Shown here: positions 13,401-23,290 of the stretch, one piece after another
Position numbering within the stretch: position 1 is the stretch's first letter
How the letters are laid out: each line of letters begins with the position of its first letter
Assembly (NCBI GenBank): GCA_022414725.1
Contig: CM039462.1
Span: 36,234,560 to 36,298,559, forward strand
Reading direction: 5' to 3'
DNA length: 64,000 nucleotides
From: Microglena sp. YARC
Lineage: Eukaryota > Chlorophyta > Chlorophyceae > Chlamydomonadales > Chlamydomonadaceae
Notes under the pieces: generated by a model
Database searches by the model: none
What the model was told of the DNA's origin: nothing
Seen by the model: only the letters and a program-made list of their open reading frames with translations
Made by a program: the position numbers and the translations under genes

Positions 13401-14755
13401 GTGTTAGTAACTTGGTCCTCAGTTACTCCACCTTTGAAGAGACCGTCCTGGGGTCTGTTCGCGAGGATCTCGCTCATGATCCGGACCACCGCAGCTGCGT
13501 CAGTGCACGGGTGTGCGCCGGCAGGAAAGGTCAGAGATTGAGGCGCAGAAAGGGGACCTCCAGCAAGGATGCTAGGGTCGCGTCCATAGATGCCACTAAG
13601 AGTGAGCTCGTATAACTCCTCATTGTCGGTGGTGTTGTGCACCGGGAGGATCTTGAAATTGGAGAGCGTGTCAGCGAAAGGATCAAGATGCTGGAATGTT
13701 GACTCTCCAAGGGGGGACGGAGGTTGAAGGCAGGTCTTGAGTCTACCGATCAGCTGGATGTCCCTCGCTCTCTTGATGTATTTAGAATCGTAGGGAGGAG
13801 TGGACATCGGCTTCCCGTCGCTGTTGTATATCTCTTCACCCTTGGAATGGATGGTGAAGCGATTGGCGATCAGGGCTGCAGGGTGGTTCGAAATTGCGTT
13901 AGTTTTGCAGAAGATGGGAGGAGAGTTGTAGGACACAGTTGTCCAGGGTTGATTGTAAAGTTGGTTGTGAGCATAAGGACTTGCAACTTCGTCATTGATT
14001 AATGTTGTCGAGGACGACAATGCCATGGGAGGCATATCGGGACTTGCACCCACGCCATGAAAGGCTGTATTGATCGTCAGAGACGATGATGCCACGAGGG
14101 GCATATCGGGACTTGCACCCACGCCGTGAGAGGCTGTATTAATCGTCAGAGACGATGATGCCACGAGGGGCATATCGGGACTTGCACCAACGCCGTGAGA
14201 GGCGGTATTAGTTGCCATGATAGGCATAAAGAGTTTGAGATTTGGAAGATGGCCAGTGAGTGTAGTGTTGAGATGTTTGCGGTTTGTATAGTAGTGCAGT
14301 GCGGTAGCCGAGGGGAGGAGGTATGCGGCGGTGAGGTGAGAAGATGGGAAAGCAAGGCGAGTTTTAGCAGCTTGTTTCTCGCAGCGGTGCGATTTCCTAT
14401 CGATCGTACCTTGTTGCACCCTGTTTTGTTGAGCTCCCATGGAGTACATGCTGGTGGCTGGGTAAGTGTTGGGTGCGAAGAAAAATAAGGAAGTGCGGAA
14501 GGGGGCTGTTGGAGCGGCGGTGATATTCAGGAAGTTGACGAGAAGAAGGACAGTGATAAGGTGAATGACAGAGGTCGTGGTAGGAAGATTTCGTCTGTCT
14601 TGTTTGCTCCAGATATTTTTTGATTGGGTAGGCGGGGTTAAGATTATTTGTAGGTTTGGCAGAACTTGGTTCAGAGTGAGTCCTAGGTAGATCCTTGGAG
14701 CTTTTGCTCTCTGTCCGGAAGTTGCCTGTAGGATCTTGTTGTCCAGGTTGTCCAT
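10442..14755 (-). CDS. LINE ORF1 with C-terminal Josephin-like cysteine protease domain
   Basis: An uninterrupted 1437-codon frame starting at an ATG. Residues about 177-246 hold three tandem 23-residue repeats (motif HGVGASPDMP). Residues about 1070-1112 form one long hydrophobic stretch that could be one or two membrane segments. Near the C-terminus, C1195-x-x-H1198-x-x-N1201 is followed by H1328 and N1343 in the context KWWDMNS. Ataxin-3-type Josephin domains have CxxHxxN at the active cysteine, and His and Asn 15 residues apart; both are matched, so I infer a Josephin-like cysteine protease. The long middle region is not recognised. A 206-codon frame overlaps the 5' part (15017-14397), so the true start or an early frameshift is uncertain. 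Proteases of several families are known in algal and protist LINEs. The frame is intact although the next ORF is not. Confidence 0.7.
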   Translation of the reverse strand: MDNLDNKILQATSGQRAKAPRIYLGLTLNQVLPNLQIILTPPTQSKNIWSKQDRRNLPTTTSVIHLITVLLLVNFLNITAAPTAPFRTSLFFFAPNTYPATSMYSMGAQQNRVQQGTIDRKSHRCEKQAAKTRLAFPSSHLTAAYLLPSATALHYYTNRKHLNTTLTGHLPNLKLFMPIMATNTASHGVGASPDMPLVASSSLTINTASHGVGASPDMPLVASSSLTINTAFHGVGASPDMPPMALSSSTTLINDEVASPYAHNQLYNQPWTTVSYNSPPIFCKTNAISNHPAALIANRFTIHSKGEEIYNSDGKPMSTPPYDSKYIKRARDIQLIGRLKTCLQPPSPLGESTFQHLDPFADTLSNFKILPVHNTTDNEELYELTLSGIYGRDPSILAGGPLSAPQSLTFPAGAHPCTDAAAVVRIMSEILANRPQDGLFKGGVTEDQVTNTSLPGKPPIWSVKLFADNDRLSPVGLAIMEDFNNFAVLSTANKLEKGVPKITTPRVTNQHILNCKTHFGSKEDSLLHPHLPSDPSSRINWHNRQCAISMMVGPTILSTIGGTRICAANPSGSSQTGRSSAQDRLDNANSNLREIPYIFPNPAAEGSDSTMTDHEDQSDGSKRQRTEPQMDPQLLPYHPFPEETDFTSVAWIVEQQGHYLTTSWRSQPEKPAWFPKLENILRMAAELEECDDQVSALRLLNFRYLKNGRDGRVTEELHVATQEDKEHFESLLPLFISNMRFSAYFTHSKIPPDVCNSSLILKTEANTALRSMLDFTTEVNRLCKVTIDLMDNKQCCDSTVDNLDHFSLSFWNAETRDLAIASELSLYTRELIPLRMLSNYEVQMAIKRGIRILLSSILHVLTAFICCKGQVKVNGIQFYFRPGFMPDLDPTKKDNLPDWVALAGYIITREIGHDSTGKVVPLNPTIFGADLASWKEIQNRFDISSYGQNVTMHFHALSSLAKAKPYGLPAPWPTANAELDLALHPGIGLAPNPEGPTTWMELLQTYTPLQVKHSHNFSSCSSRFDSQQLHNYTFNSTGSHPCPSSWTQPAQETASSQQPVEGGDQEDGLEEAIGILCAPIVIPCFLVIDFYSTLLIVPLLLATCWIIGCTKLLTTVQSTPTIDIKSTVNSLFLLNSSAKQDSSCEPNRKSCTQDFRTLTHPTWDTAPRGGRPTPRLRSTPVNSSSYWEPQIDCHCQVHSINAYLGYKALDYKEVLQFSINLNTHVTNYTQHEWDLERCYFNKLTGNYTIPLVNYYLANRKSHLGSLTGHRNSQTYTPSHPPPTTPTTEDTSENYSAGIMPGSTKQQILSRLPPSCSRFILHYNCGYGHATTIKQINGKWWDMNSEHNGPSLLHSQDWIKLQGHIYTLTKTSPSFLSHPFQPEINHTPGHPIRETVDMISPTSNTTPTHNHPDSPHSMDPHNFPMPAETLRSQLTRSG
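14020..14226 (-). repeat. Three tandem 69-bp repeats inside LINE ORF1
   Basis: The unit of 69 bp (23 codons) keeps the frame and is repeated three times with few changes. Similar repeats occur in the same place in copy A at about 1835-2040, so the array predates the split of the two copies. Confidence 0.85.
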
Positions 14756-15399
14756 TGAAAGGTGAGGATATTTTAATTTTGGGGTGATCTGTCACTTGCG
14801 CAGATTTGGTATTGAGTTTGTGGACAGGGTTCCAAGCACTGGTGTTGGGGGCTTCGCATTCCCCTACCTCCCTCCTGCGGGCAATCTGCGCTTGGACTTC
14901 TCCAAAGTGCTTCTTGCCCGGAATCGGGATGCTTGGTCGCCGGCAGTTGTTGTTGATCATTGGGGAGGAGAGGGGGGTTAGAGAATTCGGCAAATCTGGT
15001 TTGAGTGGACATCTCAAATCAGGAAAGTGCGCGAATTGATGATCATTGCAAAGCCTAGCGTCGTCGCATCCCGATTCCAGTCTCCGCTTATGCGGAGGAG
15101 AAGTAGCGCCTACGAAATGTGCTTCGGAAAAATTGACCTGTCAGGATATTATATGTCCTTTTCATTATTCAACATCATCAAAACATCATTGTCAGTATAT
15201 ACTTGCTCCAATGCCAAGTTTCGATTCTGAAACCACCCCCCCGCCCCCCTCCTTGTCCTTCGATTCTGAGTTTCTGGGGGCCTGGTAATGAAATCCAGGT
15301 GAAATTATTGATAAGCAGAGCCTTTCAGCCAACTCTAGGCTACTCAATGGCTTCCGAGTACCCCTGTGCTATACCCACTGAAACCAGGGAGCGTACTAA

Positions 15400-15465
15400 G
15401 CGGATTCGAACCTACGAGTCTATGACTGGGATATGGATCTACCGACAAAAAACGCCTCAGCCCCC
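15400..15465 (-). other. tRNA-like B box, possible SINE head
   Basis: The minus strand has a perfect B box GGTTCGAATCC at 15402-15412. About 35-50 bases upstream is GTCGGTAGA, which resembles a D loop and A box. I could not fold the remaining arms into a tRNA. Weak candidate for a tRNA-derived short element. Confidence 0.2.
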
Positions 15466-15962
15466 TCACCTGGATGCTTCGTTGCCTAGCGATCAGCTGA
15501 TATGTACTCACATGCAGAGTTGTTCCAAGACCTCCGAGAGTTCACGTGGCACATGCAGAGCCCCCCCCCCCCCCCCCCCCCTCCCAAAGGTGTGTGCAAA
15601 CACACACTTCCCTGACAAAATTTGCATGGAAATAAACCTGTGAAAACAGGGGGAGCAGGCAAGTCTCAGTCAAAAGCTGGAAACTGTCAGAAATGTGTGT
15701 AAACACGCACATTCCAGTATAAGTGAGAACATGCACTCGACCCTCTGGAGTGTGCGTGTTGACACACAGATATGTACGTCTTGAACTACCATGCTCACGT
15801 GCTGAACAAGATTGAACTGCTGCATGTTTTTCCAGAGTCGACCCCAGACAAGCCCACACAAAGCACTCCTAGGGCTGTCTTCCATCAACTAATAATATTA
15901 GTTAAAATGTATTAAAAAGTGCGACGAGAATCGCAACACCAATTTATCAATGTGGCATGACC

Positions 15963-16100
15963 TCAGGGCCTTCGTCGGTAAAACGATTGTTTGGGGTTCA
16001 GTGCATTTTCTGTTGAACTCCTCTTGATATCATGGTTGGGCACGTCCCTTAATCCTATTTGCCTGCTCTTGGCCTGGAACAATATACACAAAATGAGGTT
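15963..16100 (+). repeat. Dispersed repeat family, copy 1
   Basis: This segment resembles 26591-26728 and about 58160-58290. Shared blocks, in order, are CTCAGGGCCYTCG, a TTTGGGGTTCA-like block, a GGTTGGGCAAGTCC-like block and CCTATTTGCCT. All three are in the same orientation and about 130-140 bp long. No coding content. Confidence 0.6.
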
Positions 16101-17537
16101 CAGAGTGTACAAGCAAGTGGGAACCAGGGTACTACTTCTTGCCAAATTGGTCAGCGCTTATAGCGCACAAACGTCAAATTGGCCAGCGCTTTTTAGCGCA
16201 AAAACTGCACGCTGCGCCCACAGGGGGTTGAAAAAACTGTGCGAAACGTGCAGAGGGACTCAAAAAGGCAGAGCAGCACCGCACTGCCGCACGCACTTAA
16301 TAGTACCCTGGTGGGAACCAGCAGTATAAGTCACAGTGAAAAAGTGAATGTATGTCGCAATATGAAGACTTACCATTCTCCACATAATGACGTAACGGTT
16401 AACCAAATAACCAGGCGTCACACATGGAAAGTTCTTTGCCCAGTTGCAGATAAGCAAGTGGGAAGCAGCTACAGCTGGCTTTTGGGAAGCAGCCCTACCA
16501 ATTGAACCGGGGGCTGGTGATGGGTAGTACACATTGTGTACCTCAGCCAGGGGTGACGGGGTGTACCACACTCAGGGGTGATGCTGTGTAGTGTGTACAT
16601 ATTCCACCTTTAGGGCACCTACACAAAGCATAGTCCCCTCATGCATGCGTGCCCTCTTGATTGATTGAGTGCAGACCAGGATTCTGTCCCCAATGTATAA
16701 GGACTTTATTTAAATAAGGATCTTAGGATATTTTGATAAGGATTTATTTTAATTTCCTGTGTATGGCACCAAGATCATTATCATGATATTACCAGCCTCA
16801 TCACCAGCAGCAGTAGCATCAGCACCCCTCCTGCTGTGAGAGATGGCTTGATGGCAAGGTCTGTGAGGCCCTGCATGGCGTGACCTGCTTGGCTGTATCC
16901 GTAAGCCCTAGTTTTAGCTCAGAACAAGTTGGTTCGGTTTGTGTGAACCGACCTCTTAAAGAACAGGATGTAACAGTGATGTAATGGTACTACCATTTTT
17001 CTACATGAGGTCAAATTTCAGTTGCACTGCCAACGCGGGCAGAAGCGGTACCACGACGCTAATCTGCCTATAATCGTCACTACAAGGTGTCCAATTGCAA
17101 GGGCTGCTTCCAAGTACTTTTGTGCAAACCAGGTCGATCACGTGTTGGGTGCCCTGTTGCACACAAGTTTCCAGAGAGTTACTAGAGAGCCTACCAGTAG
17201 CCAGAGAGTTGATGCCCTGCCCCGCCAGCACTCTGATCAGGAAATCGGTCATCGCGTGGATGCTGTAGTTTCCTTGAAGAGTGTCCACAATGTAGGGCAA
17301 GACGCTACGTGCCATTGCATAACAGTTTGACGATCTGAGCGCACTGATACAAGCCATGATAGATGAGTCAACCTTTTGCTTGAAGCGGCCAAATGCCTGC
17401 CCCAATGGGGCAATTGCTGATGGTGAGAACTGTAAATTGAAGAGTGGACCGATCCCAGTGGTCGGTTGCCACTTTCTCTGTCACATGCAAAGTAGTGGCT
17501 GCAAACTCTCGGAGCTCCTTTAATTGATCCTAACTGA

Positions 17538-17568
17538 TTACATTACATTACATTACATTACATTACAT
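17538..17568. repeat. (ATTAC)n microsatellite
   Basis: About six ATTAC units lie just upstream (minus strand) of the acceptor of the third OAS-like exon. Confidence 0.9.
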
Positions 17569-18937
17569 GTTAAAGTCTACTTGACACCGCGAGGGTGTAT
17601 GAGACTCTGTGCTTTAAACAAAAAGAAAAAGCACCCACAAAGCAAAAAACCCCATTACATCAGGGGTGTGTCGAGGACAAACAAACCAAACTCCCAACCA
17701 CCGTTTTGGTGGCGTAGGTATTAAACCCCTTAGAGCCGGACCCAGATCTCAACCACTTACAGTGGCGGAGGTAAGAAGCTAACAAATGAGAAGTCACAAG
17801 AAGAAGAAAAAAAGGGATGATAAATTACGGTGCCACTAAGCAGTCCAGGGCTTCCTGTCTTGCTCTTCTACAAGTAGAAAGATAGCTAGATGCTCTGACT
17901 TTGACACACATTGTTGAATGGGTTAGAGGGCTCCAGCAACAATGGACGGTATCGTAGCACCTCAGGATCGACATCATCTACCGTGTACTGCTCGAACCAT
18001 ACGATGTTAAGGGTATGGTACTATTTTAGGGCTTGAAGGAAGTGGTTGAACATGGCCATGAGTTGTGGGCGAGCTCCGCCATGGCAGGCAGCTTCAAAAG
18101 CCTGTGCACTGTGCACAGCCACTAGCTCAACCATGTATGGTAGCTTAGGCATTTAGGACGCTTGCCAAAAGAGAGGCTTTGTGACCACAACTTGCAGAGG
18201 CGACCCGCGGACGTATATATTCGGATTGTTCCTTGAAGAAGAGAATGGCACTCTCTGCAAACGCGCACGAGTATAGACGCATTTGAGCAGTTGTTTCATC
18301 AGACAATTGCAAGGACGACATTTGTAATTCCAGGGGTGTCAACTTCTTCAGGAGTGCCTGTTGTTGTGCCCATGCAGGACGGCTTCCAGGCAGCTGACCC
18401 GAGATGAGGTCAGGTGCAACAAGGATGTCCACCTTGAAGCCCTTAAATATAATTTTGACAGCCATGGACGTGATCTCCAGAATGTGCACACCATCAAAGC
18501 GGAGTAGCAATGCATCTTTAAAGGCACTCAGCAACTCCGTAAATGGGGGAGAGCCGACCTCCTCCTTACTCCTGATGAAAAAGACCAGGTCAATACCCCA
18601 ATTGGGGTGCACAGCGGTTCCTGGGGCATGGAAGGGTCAAATGATCAATGGTTGTGAATTATCGAATAAGTCAGGGAATGTGCCGAATGAACCACAAAAT
18701 AGTCGGGTGCCCTGGTAGGGCCCCTGCAGTGGTCGGCCCAAGGTTTGGTAGGTTTAAGTGGATTCGTGCAATGGTACATAATATTTTTTCATAATGGTTG
18801 CGCACATGATTTGCATCCCTGATTAAACCGCATGAAAATGAATCCCATCCACTTTTTAGCCATTTCCGGTCGGAATCCCACCCGTTTTTGTAGGCATTCT
18901 AACCACCATCCGATTTTCAACAATTTCCAACAATTTC

Positions 18938-18953
18938 CAACAATTTCCGATCG
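18938..18953. repeat. Short CAATTTCCAA tandem repeat
   Basis: Three 10-bp units lie in the intron between the first two OAS-like exons. No function is suggested. Confidence 0.6.
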
Positions 18954-19139
18954 GTGTCAATGCATAGGTCTGCCATCAAGAGCCAATATAAACGGGCCGT
19001 AAACGGCCGTGGTGCTAGCCTGATTAATGAGCGAGAGTTCAATGCTAAACCAGGCTAAACCATTAATTCCTAATGCTTGCTTTTTCCTGGCCCAATCTCC
19101 CCTAGGGAAATTACCCTGCCATTTGTTATTTTACTTGAT

Positions 19140-19410
19140 ATAATCCTCAGCTAGCATGTTCAAAATATGTGTATAAGGTGTCTACAATGATAGTATACCA
19201 TGGTTACAATGTGCATGTAAACGTGTTTAGAATATGTTCATAAAGTGTGTGATGAGCGTACAATGTTTACAACGCGCAAGGAACGTATTAACATGTTCAT
19301 CAAGTGTATGCCATTTATGTACTGTTTAAAATGTGTGTCATGTGTGTACAACATGTTCATAAAGTTTATAACATTTGTATAATATACATAAAGCATAACG
19401 AGTCATGTTA
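19140..19410. repeat. Degenerate AT-rich repeats around ATGTTCATAAAGTGT
   Basis: Diverged copies of a phrase like ATGTTCATAAAGTGTRTAC recur every 40-60 bases. They lie inside the putative intron of the OAS-like locus. No coding signal. Confidence 0.5.
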
Positions 19411-21386
19411 TGGCTAACCCTGATATATCATTTTATAAAGTGAAATGCTTTTTCATATGAGTTTCTCACGGTGATGTATTTTTTCTCCTTGTATGTCTTG
19501 GCCCTTCGCAATCAAGTCACGCCTGGAGGCAGGCTGTAAGTGTAATATATTTCTTACTGGGAAGTTAGATGGAAGTTACGCGATCTATCATCGCCGGATT
19601 TGTATGTGGCACTATGGGCCATGTGGGTCGTGTAACAAAGGTTGGGACCATGTGCTGAATGTTGGATTGGTTTCATGCAGACAGAATGGAGCAACCTTAA
19701 CATTTGGTCAAGCTAAGCCGAGAACGGAAAGTTACCGTTTGTATGAGTCTTAGTTGGTACAGTATTTGAATCCAGAAAAACAAAATGGACTCACTTTTCC
19801 CGAAAGAGCCCGTCTTGCATTGTCTGGCCACACTGAAGAATGAAGAATCTGCAGCAGCTTGGTGAAGTGCCTTCACAACATCATCGACCACAGACCGTGC
19901 AGCCTCTAGAACCACGGGTGGAGGAGGAAGCGTGGATACCAAAGCTCTCACTGAGCTGACAGCTCCTTTTCAACTTGCGCTCTACTTGAATCGTCCATGA
20001 CTCCTGGCAGGTGTTGAGGGCAGAGGGTGAATACAATAGTCATAGCTTTAGGCACATAAGCACCCACTTACCTACATGTAACATGTTACTTTGACTGGCC
20101 ACATACCTACATGTAGCATGTTACATGCTCAATAACTCAATCCAAAACATGTGGCTCAAGCTGCCAGCCACCCTGCCTACTTAATGAACCCTAAGCCCTT
20201 AACCCTCACCTCCCTGCCAGGCTGGACAAACGGTTATCGACACTTCATATTTTCTGCCCACGTCTTGGCAGCCTGAAGGGGATATAACTGATACTTTCGT
20301 GATCGCCTGTCCCTGGTGACTGTGTTTTTAGCGGTACTGGGAGACATAGTAGAGTTGCCACGACCGTCAATTGTCGGTTCGGATAATCGGATCGGAACGG
20401 ATCGGAACAGACCTCTCTGGAACAGACACATCCGTCAGTCTGTCAACCCCATCGCGCGCCGTGAAATTATCCGACACTTCCATTAACTGATCTCGTGGGT
20501 AGCGATCGGGAACCATCCGACACATCCGTTCAGTGGTCATGAGCTCGGCCCGGGCTAAAAAAATAACAGTGAATAACCCTTCGGTGGTCTACTACCTCCT
20601 GCCCCCCCCCTCCCCCCTCCCCCCTCCCCCCCCCCCCCCCCCCCCCTCTGGAAAGGAACTCTCCCCCGCCCATCTGGACGGTAGCCCCTCCTTAGGGTGG
20701 ATTTCCATTGGGTGTGGGGGAGCTGACTGAGTAAGAGGTCGGATGGCCAATTCGATGGGGGGCATGGAGTGGCCCGATCGTAGATCCAGCCGGGATGCGC
20801 CGCATCCGATGCGGAGCTAAAGACGAGACATGTCCGTACACAAGCCCGATTCGACCAATTGCATGCGCACCTTGAATGAGTGAAGTCCGTCACGCGCGCG
20901 AGTGGTTGCTTGGGGGAAGTGTAGAAGGGTAGAACTTTGTGTTTGCTTATGCCCTGTATCTTCACACCACCGACGGATTATTCACTGCGCACCAGCCCGT
21001 GAGGAAAACGGGCGCGGACTAAGGGGTTGAGGGCTTTGTCGTGCTCAGTCACTGTCATATTACCTACTCAGTGGAAGCGGGTAATATAAGCGGGTTGGTC
21101 GGCCCTTGACCTATGCGGACCCGTGCGCGCCCGTGCGCGCCCGTGCGGACCTATGCACCAGGATGTGACCGCCCGTGTGGATTTTGATCCCCGCTGTCAC
21201 TAGGGTTTTTGACGTGACGTGACTGCCTATGAGGGCGACGTGACTGCCTTTGATTATATGATAATCTTATCGATCCCACATCATCCTTCAATGTTCCATT
21301 ACCATTGTCATCCGATCGCACAACTCCACTTCAACCTACTAACCCTTGGGCCGTCCACCGCAGGAGCCCTAGCAGGGCACCCGACT

Positions 21387-21388
<2 letters not shown>

Positions 21389-21427
<39 letters not shown>
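21389..21427. repeat. (TA)n microsatellite
   Basis: About 18 TA dinucleotides in one uninterrupted run. Confidence 0.98.
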
Positions 21428-21948
21428 CGGGTCATGTCCGGGCCAGGGTCCGAGCCCGTTCGTAAATACTACAACCCCGGGTGGGCCATCTACTGGGCCA
21501 TGGGCCCTGGGCGGCCCTGGGCCCGTAAGAGGCTGGCGGTACAACCGGATTCACTCCGCCATACGGGGTCGAGAGGTCCCAGGGCGGGTGGGCGCGGGTG
21601 GGCGGCGGGTGGGCCCATGGGCGCTGGGCGGATGGGCGCTGGGCGCGCCCACCTGAACAAGAACCCCACCTCAAGGTAAATTTCTAAGGCTGGGGGGGTT
21701 CTAAGGATGGGTCTGGACGGGTCGCTAATCGTACGGATAACGGACGATCCATCCAGAAATTGGATAACTAGAAACCCACACATCAGTGACAGAGCACTCC
21801 ACCCTCAAAAGGGCGCAAGGGCGGGTTCTGCCCAGATCCACGCCGGATAATAACTAGCAGACCGGCAGGCGGGGAGCCGGTCAGGACCCCCCCCCACACA
21901 CGCACCATATGTCAGTCGAGAAGCTGCCCAGCAGGTCCCAGCATCACA

Positions 21949-22003
21949 ATTTATTGGACAAGGGACCTAACCTCAATTTATGGGACAAGGGACCTAACCT
22001 CAA
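21949..22003. repeat. Direct repeat of about 27 bp, two copies
   Basis: The phrase GGGACAAGGGACCTAACCTC with a CAATTTAT lead-in occurs twice in tandem with one base difference. Confidence 0.85.
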
Positions 22004-22542
22004 ACAGCCGATTTTCTCACCGAGCTCCTATCCTAGAACGCTTTAACAACTTTGTCACCGCTCTCTATTCAACCCCATATGCCTCTACACGCAGCTTGAT
22101 AGCTTATTGAAATCCCCCCGTGCAATTCAAGGAAGCGCTGCTTAGTGCGGGTTCTGAATTACTCCTCCCTCGCCAAGACTTGCTACTACAATTATCGCCC
22201 CCTGCACACCCTGGATCCCTCCACCTTGAGCTTTGTGTCGCGAATAATTGGAGCCTATCTGCGCGCACCACAAGAGAGAATCCCCCGGGCTGACAGCCCA
22301 CACCCTGCTTGAGAGCGCGTCAGACCATCTCCCATCCTGAATCCAATCCCAGCTTGCGACTGCAAGCTCCCTTCCCGGCACCTACGCATCTTACCGCCAT
22401 TGGACAATATTCTGTGACATAATATTATGCATGGCCACCGGTAGCTTTGGACCCACGAGGCTAGAGTATTAACCCACCCTCACAACTGCACCCTTAGCCA
22501 GTGAGTACATTATCTCAAGCCAATCAAGGCCAACAGGCTACA

Positions 22543-23257
22543 ATGAGGGCGGGACAATCTCCCCCCAGGCCTCTGGTACTGCTCCTTCTGTTCCTGGTCT
22601 CCTGCACATGGGTCCAACTTGCGAGTACCCAGGGAAGTGGTGGGCTAGACGCTTGGTGCAACTACCAGGACCACTCCAATAGCAACATGTGCAGCCCCTC
22701 ACAGGCCACATGCGAGGTAAGAGAGAGCATACACACACATGTGCATGCATGCATGTATACTTGTGCTAAACACACTCACTCATGAATATTGCAACTACTA
22801 GGACCACTCCAATCGCGTTGTGTGTAGCCCCTCACAGGCCAAATGTGAGGTAAGGCAGTGCATACACACACATGTGCATGCATGCATGCATGCATGTAGA
22901 CTTGTGCTACACACACTCACTGATGCATATTGCAACTACCAGGACGACTCCAATAGCGTCGTGTGTAGACCCCCACAGGCCCAATGTGAGGTAAGACAGT
23001 GCACACACATGCGCATGCATGTATACGGTTGCTACACGAACTCACTTATGTATAGTGCTGCTAGCAGAACCACCCCAACAGCGATGTGTGTAACCCCTCG
23101 CAGGCCACATGCACATGCATGTATACATTTGCTACACACACGCATGGATGTAAGAGGTCACTCTCAAAATACCACACACATGCACATGCTCATGCGCATG
23201 GACACGCACTTGCACAATCATGTATGCAGTATCCACGTGTTTGCACACACACACACT

Positions 23258-23290
<33 letters not shown>

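Larger units (their letters stand above)
4619..15150 (-). mobile_element. LINE (non-LTR retrotransposon) copy B, about 10.5 kb
   Basis: The element is read on the minus strand. The order is a 5' region of about 400 bp (14756-15150), ORF1 (14755-10442), then ORF2 with an apurinic-type endonuclease followed by a reverse transcriptase. This order is that of LINE elements of the L1 type. The 5' end is set by loss of similarity with copy A. The 3' end is not visible and may lie in the gap. No LTRs, integrase or RNase H were recognised. Target-site duplications cannot be tested because one end is missing. Confidence 0.8.
15151..17367. other. Intergenic region, no gene seen
   Basis: This stretch contains a C-homopolymer at about 15561-15580, short GTGTGTGC/CACACAC palindromic tracts at 15590-15780, a tRNA-like B box and one copy of a dispersed repeat (separate entries). 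A minus-strand open frame at 17001-17405 overlaps the last exon of the OAS-like locus in a different frame and may be its frameshifted continuation. Otherwise I see no coding evidence. Confidence 0.5.
17368..19998 (-). pseudogene. OAS-like (2'-5' oligoadenylate synthetase family) nucleotidyltransferase, broken
   Basis: I assemble three exons on the minus strand. Exon 1 (about 19998-19795) ends with TGSFGK before a GTGAGT donor. Exon 2 (18620 to about 17914) follows a CCCCAG acceptor and reads TAVHPNWGIDLVFFI, then VDILVAP. The junction gives GSFGKRTAV...GIDLV, the Gly-Ser nucleotidyltransferase motif of the OAS/poly(A)-polymerase fold. Later come LPYMVELVAV, then LNIVWFEQY and RYRPLLLEPSNPFNN, which resemble the C-terminal OAS domain. 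Exon 3 (17529-17368) reads QLKELREFAATTL and ends in TGA. Breaks are a frameshift near 19952, a frameshift near 18147 and an in-frame TAG near 18030. The first catalytic Asp of the DxD pair reads Gly. Family assignment is from motif order only. The breaks could be decay or assembly indels. Confidence 0.6.
19999..22542. other. Intergenic region upstream of the secreted-protein gene
   Basis: This holds a C-rich tract (20600-20647), alternating GTGCGCGCCC phrases (21118-21150), a (TA)n run, a G-rich block of GGCGGGTGGGC phrases (21570-21650) and a direct repeat. Several frames are open only because of composition. The promoter of the gene starting at 22543 must lie here or just upstream of the ATG; an AT-rich patch ACATAATATTATGC lies at about 22418-22431 but I cannot assign a TATA box with confidence. 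Confidence 0.5.

Noticed and set aside
19493..19753. Plus-strand 86-codon frame
   Set aside because: Lies antisense to the intron of the OAS-like locus; no motif and no splice support.
21219..21783. Several overlapping open frames around the (TA)n and G-rich block
   Set aside because: Gly/Pro/Arg-rich on both strands because of base composition; contains a run of Ile-Tyr from (TA)n.
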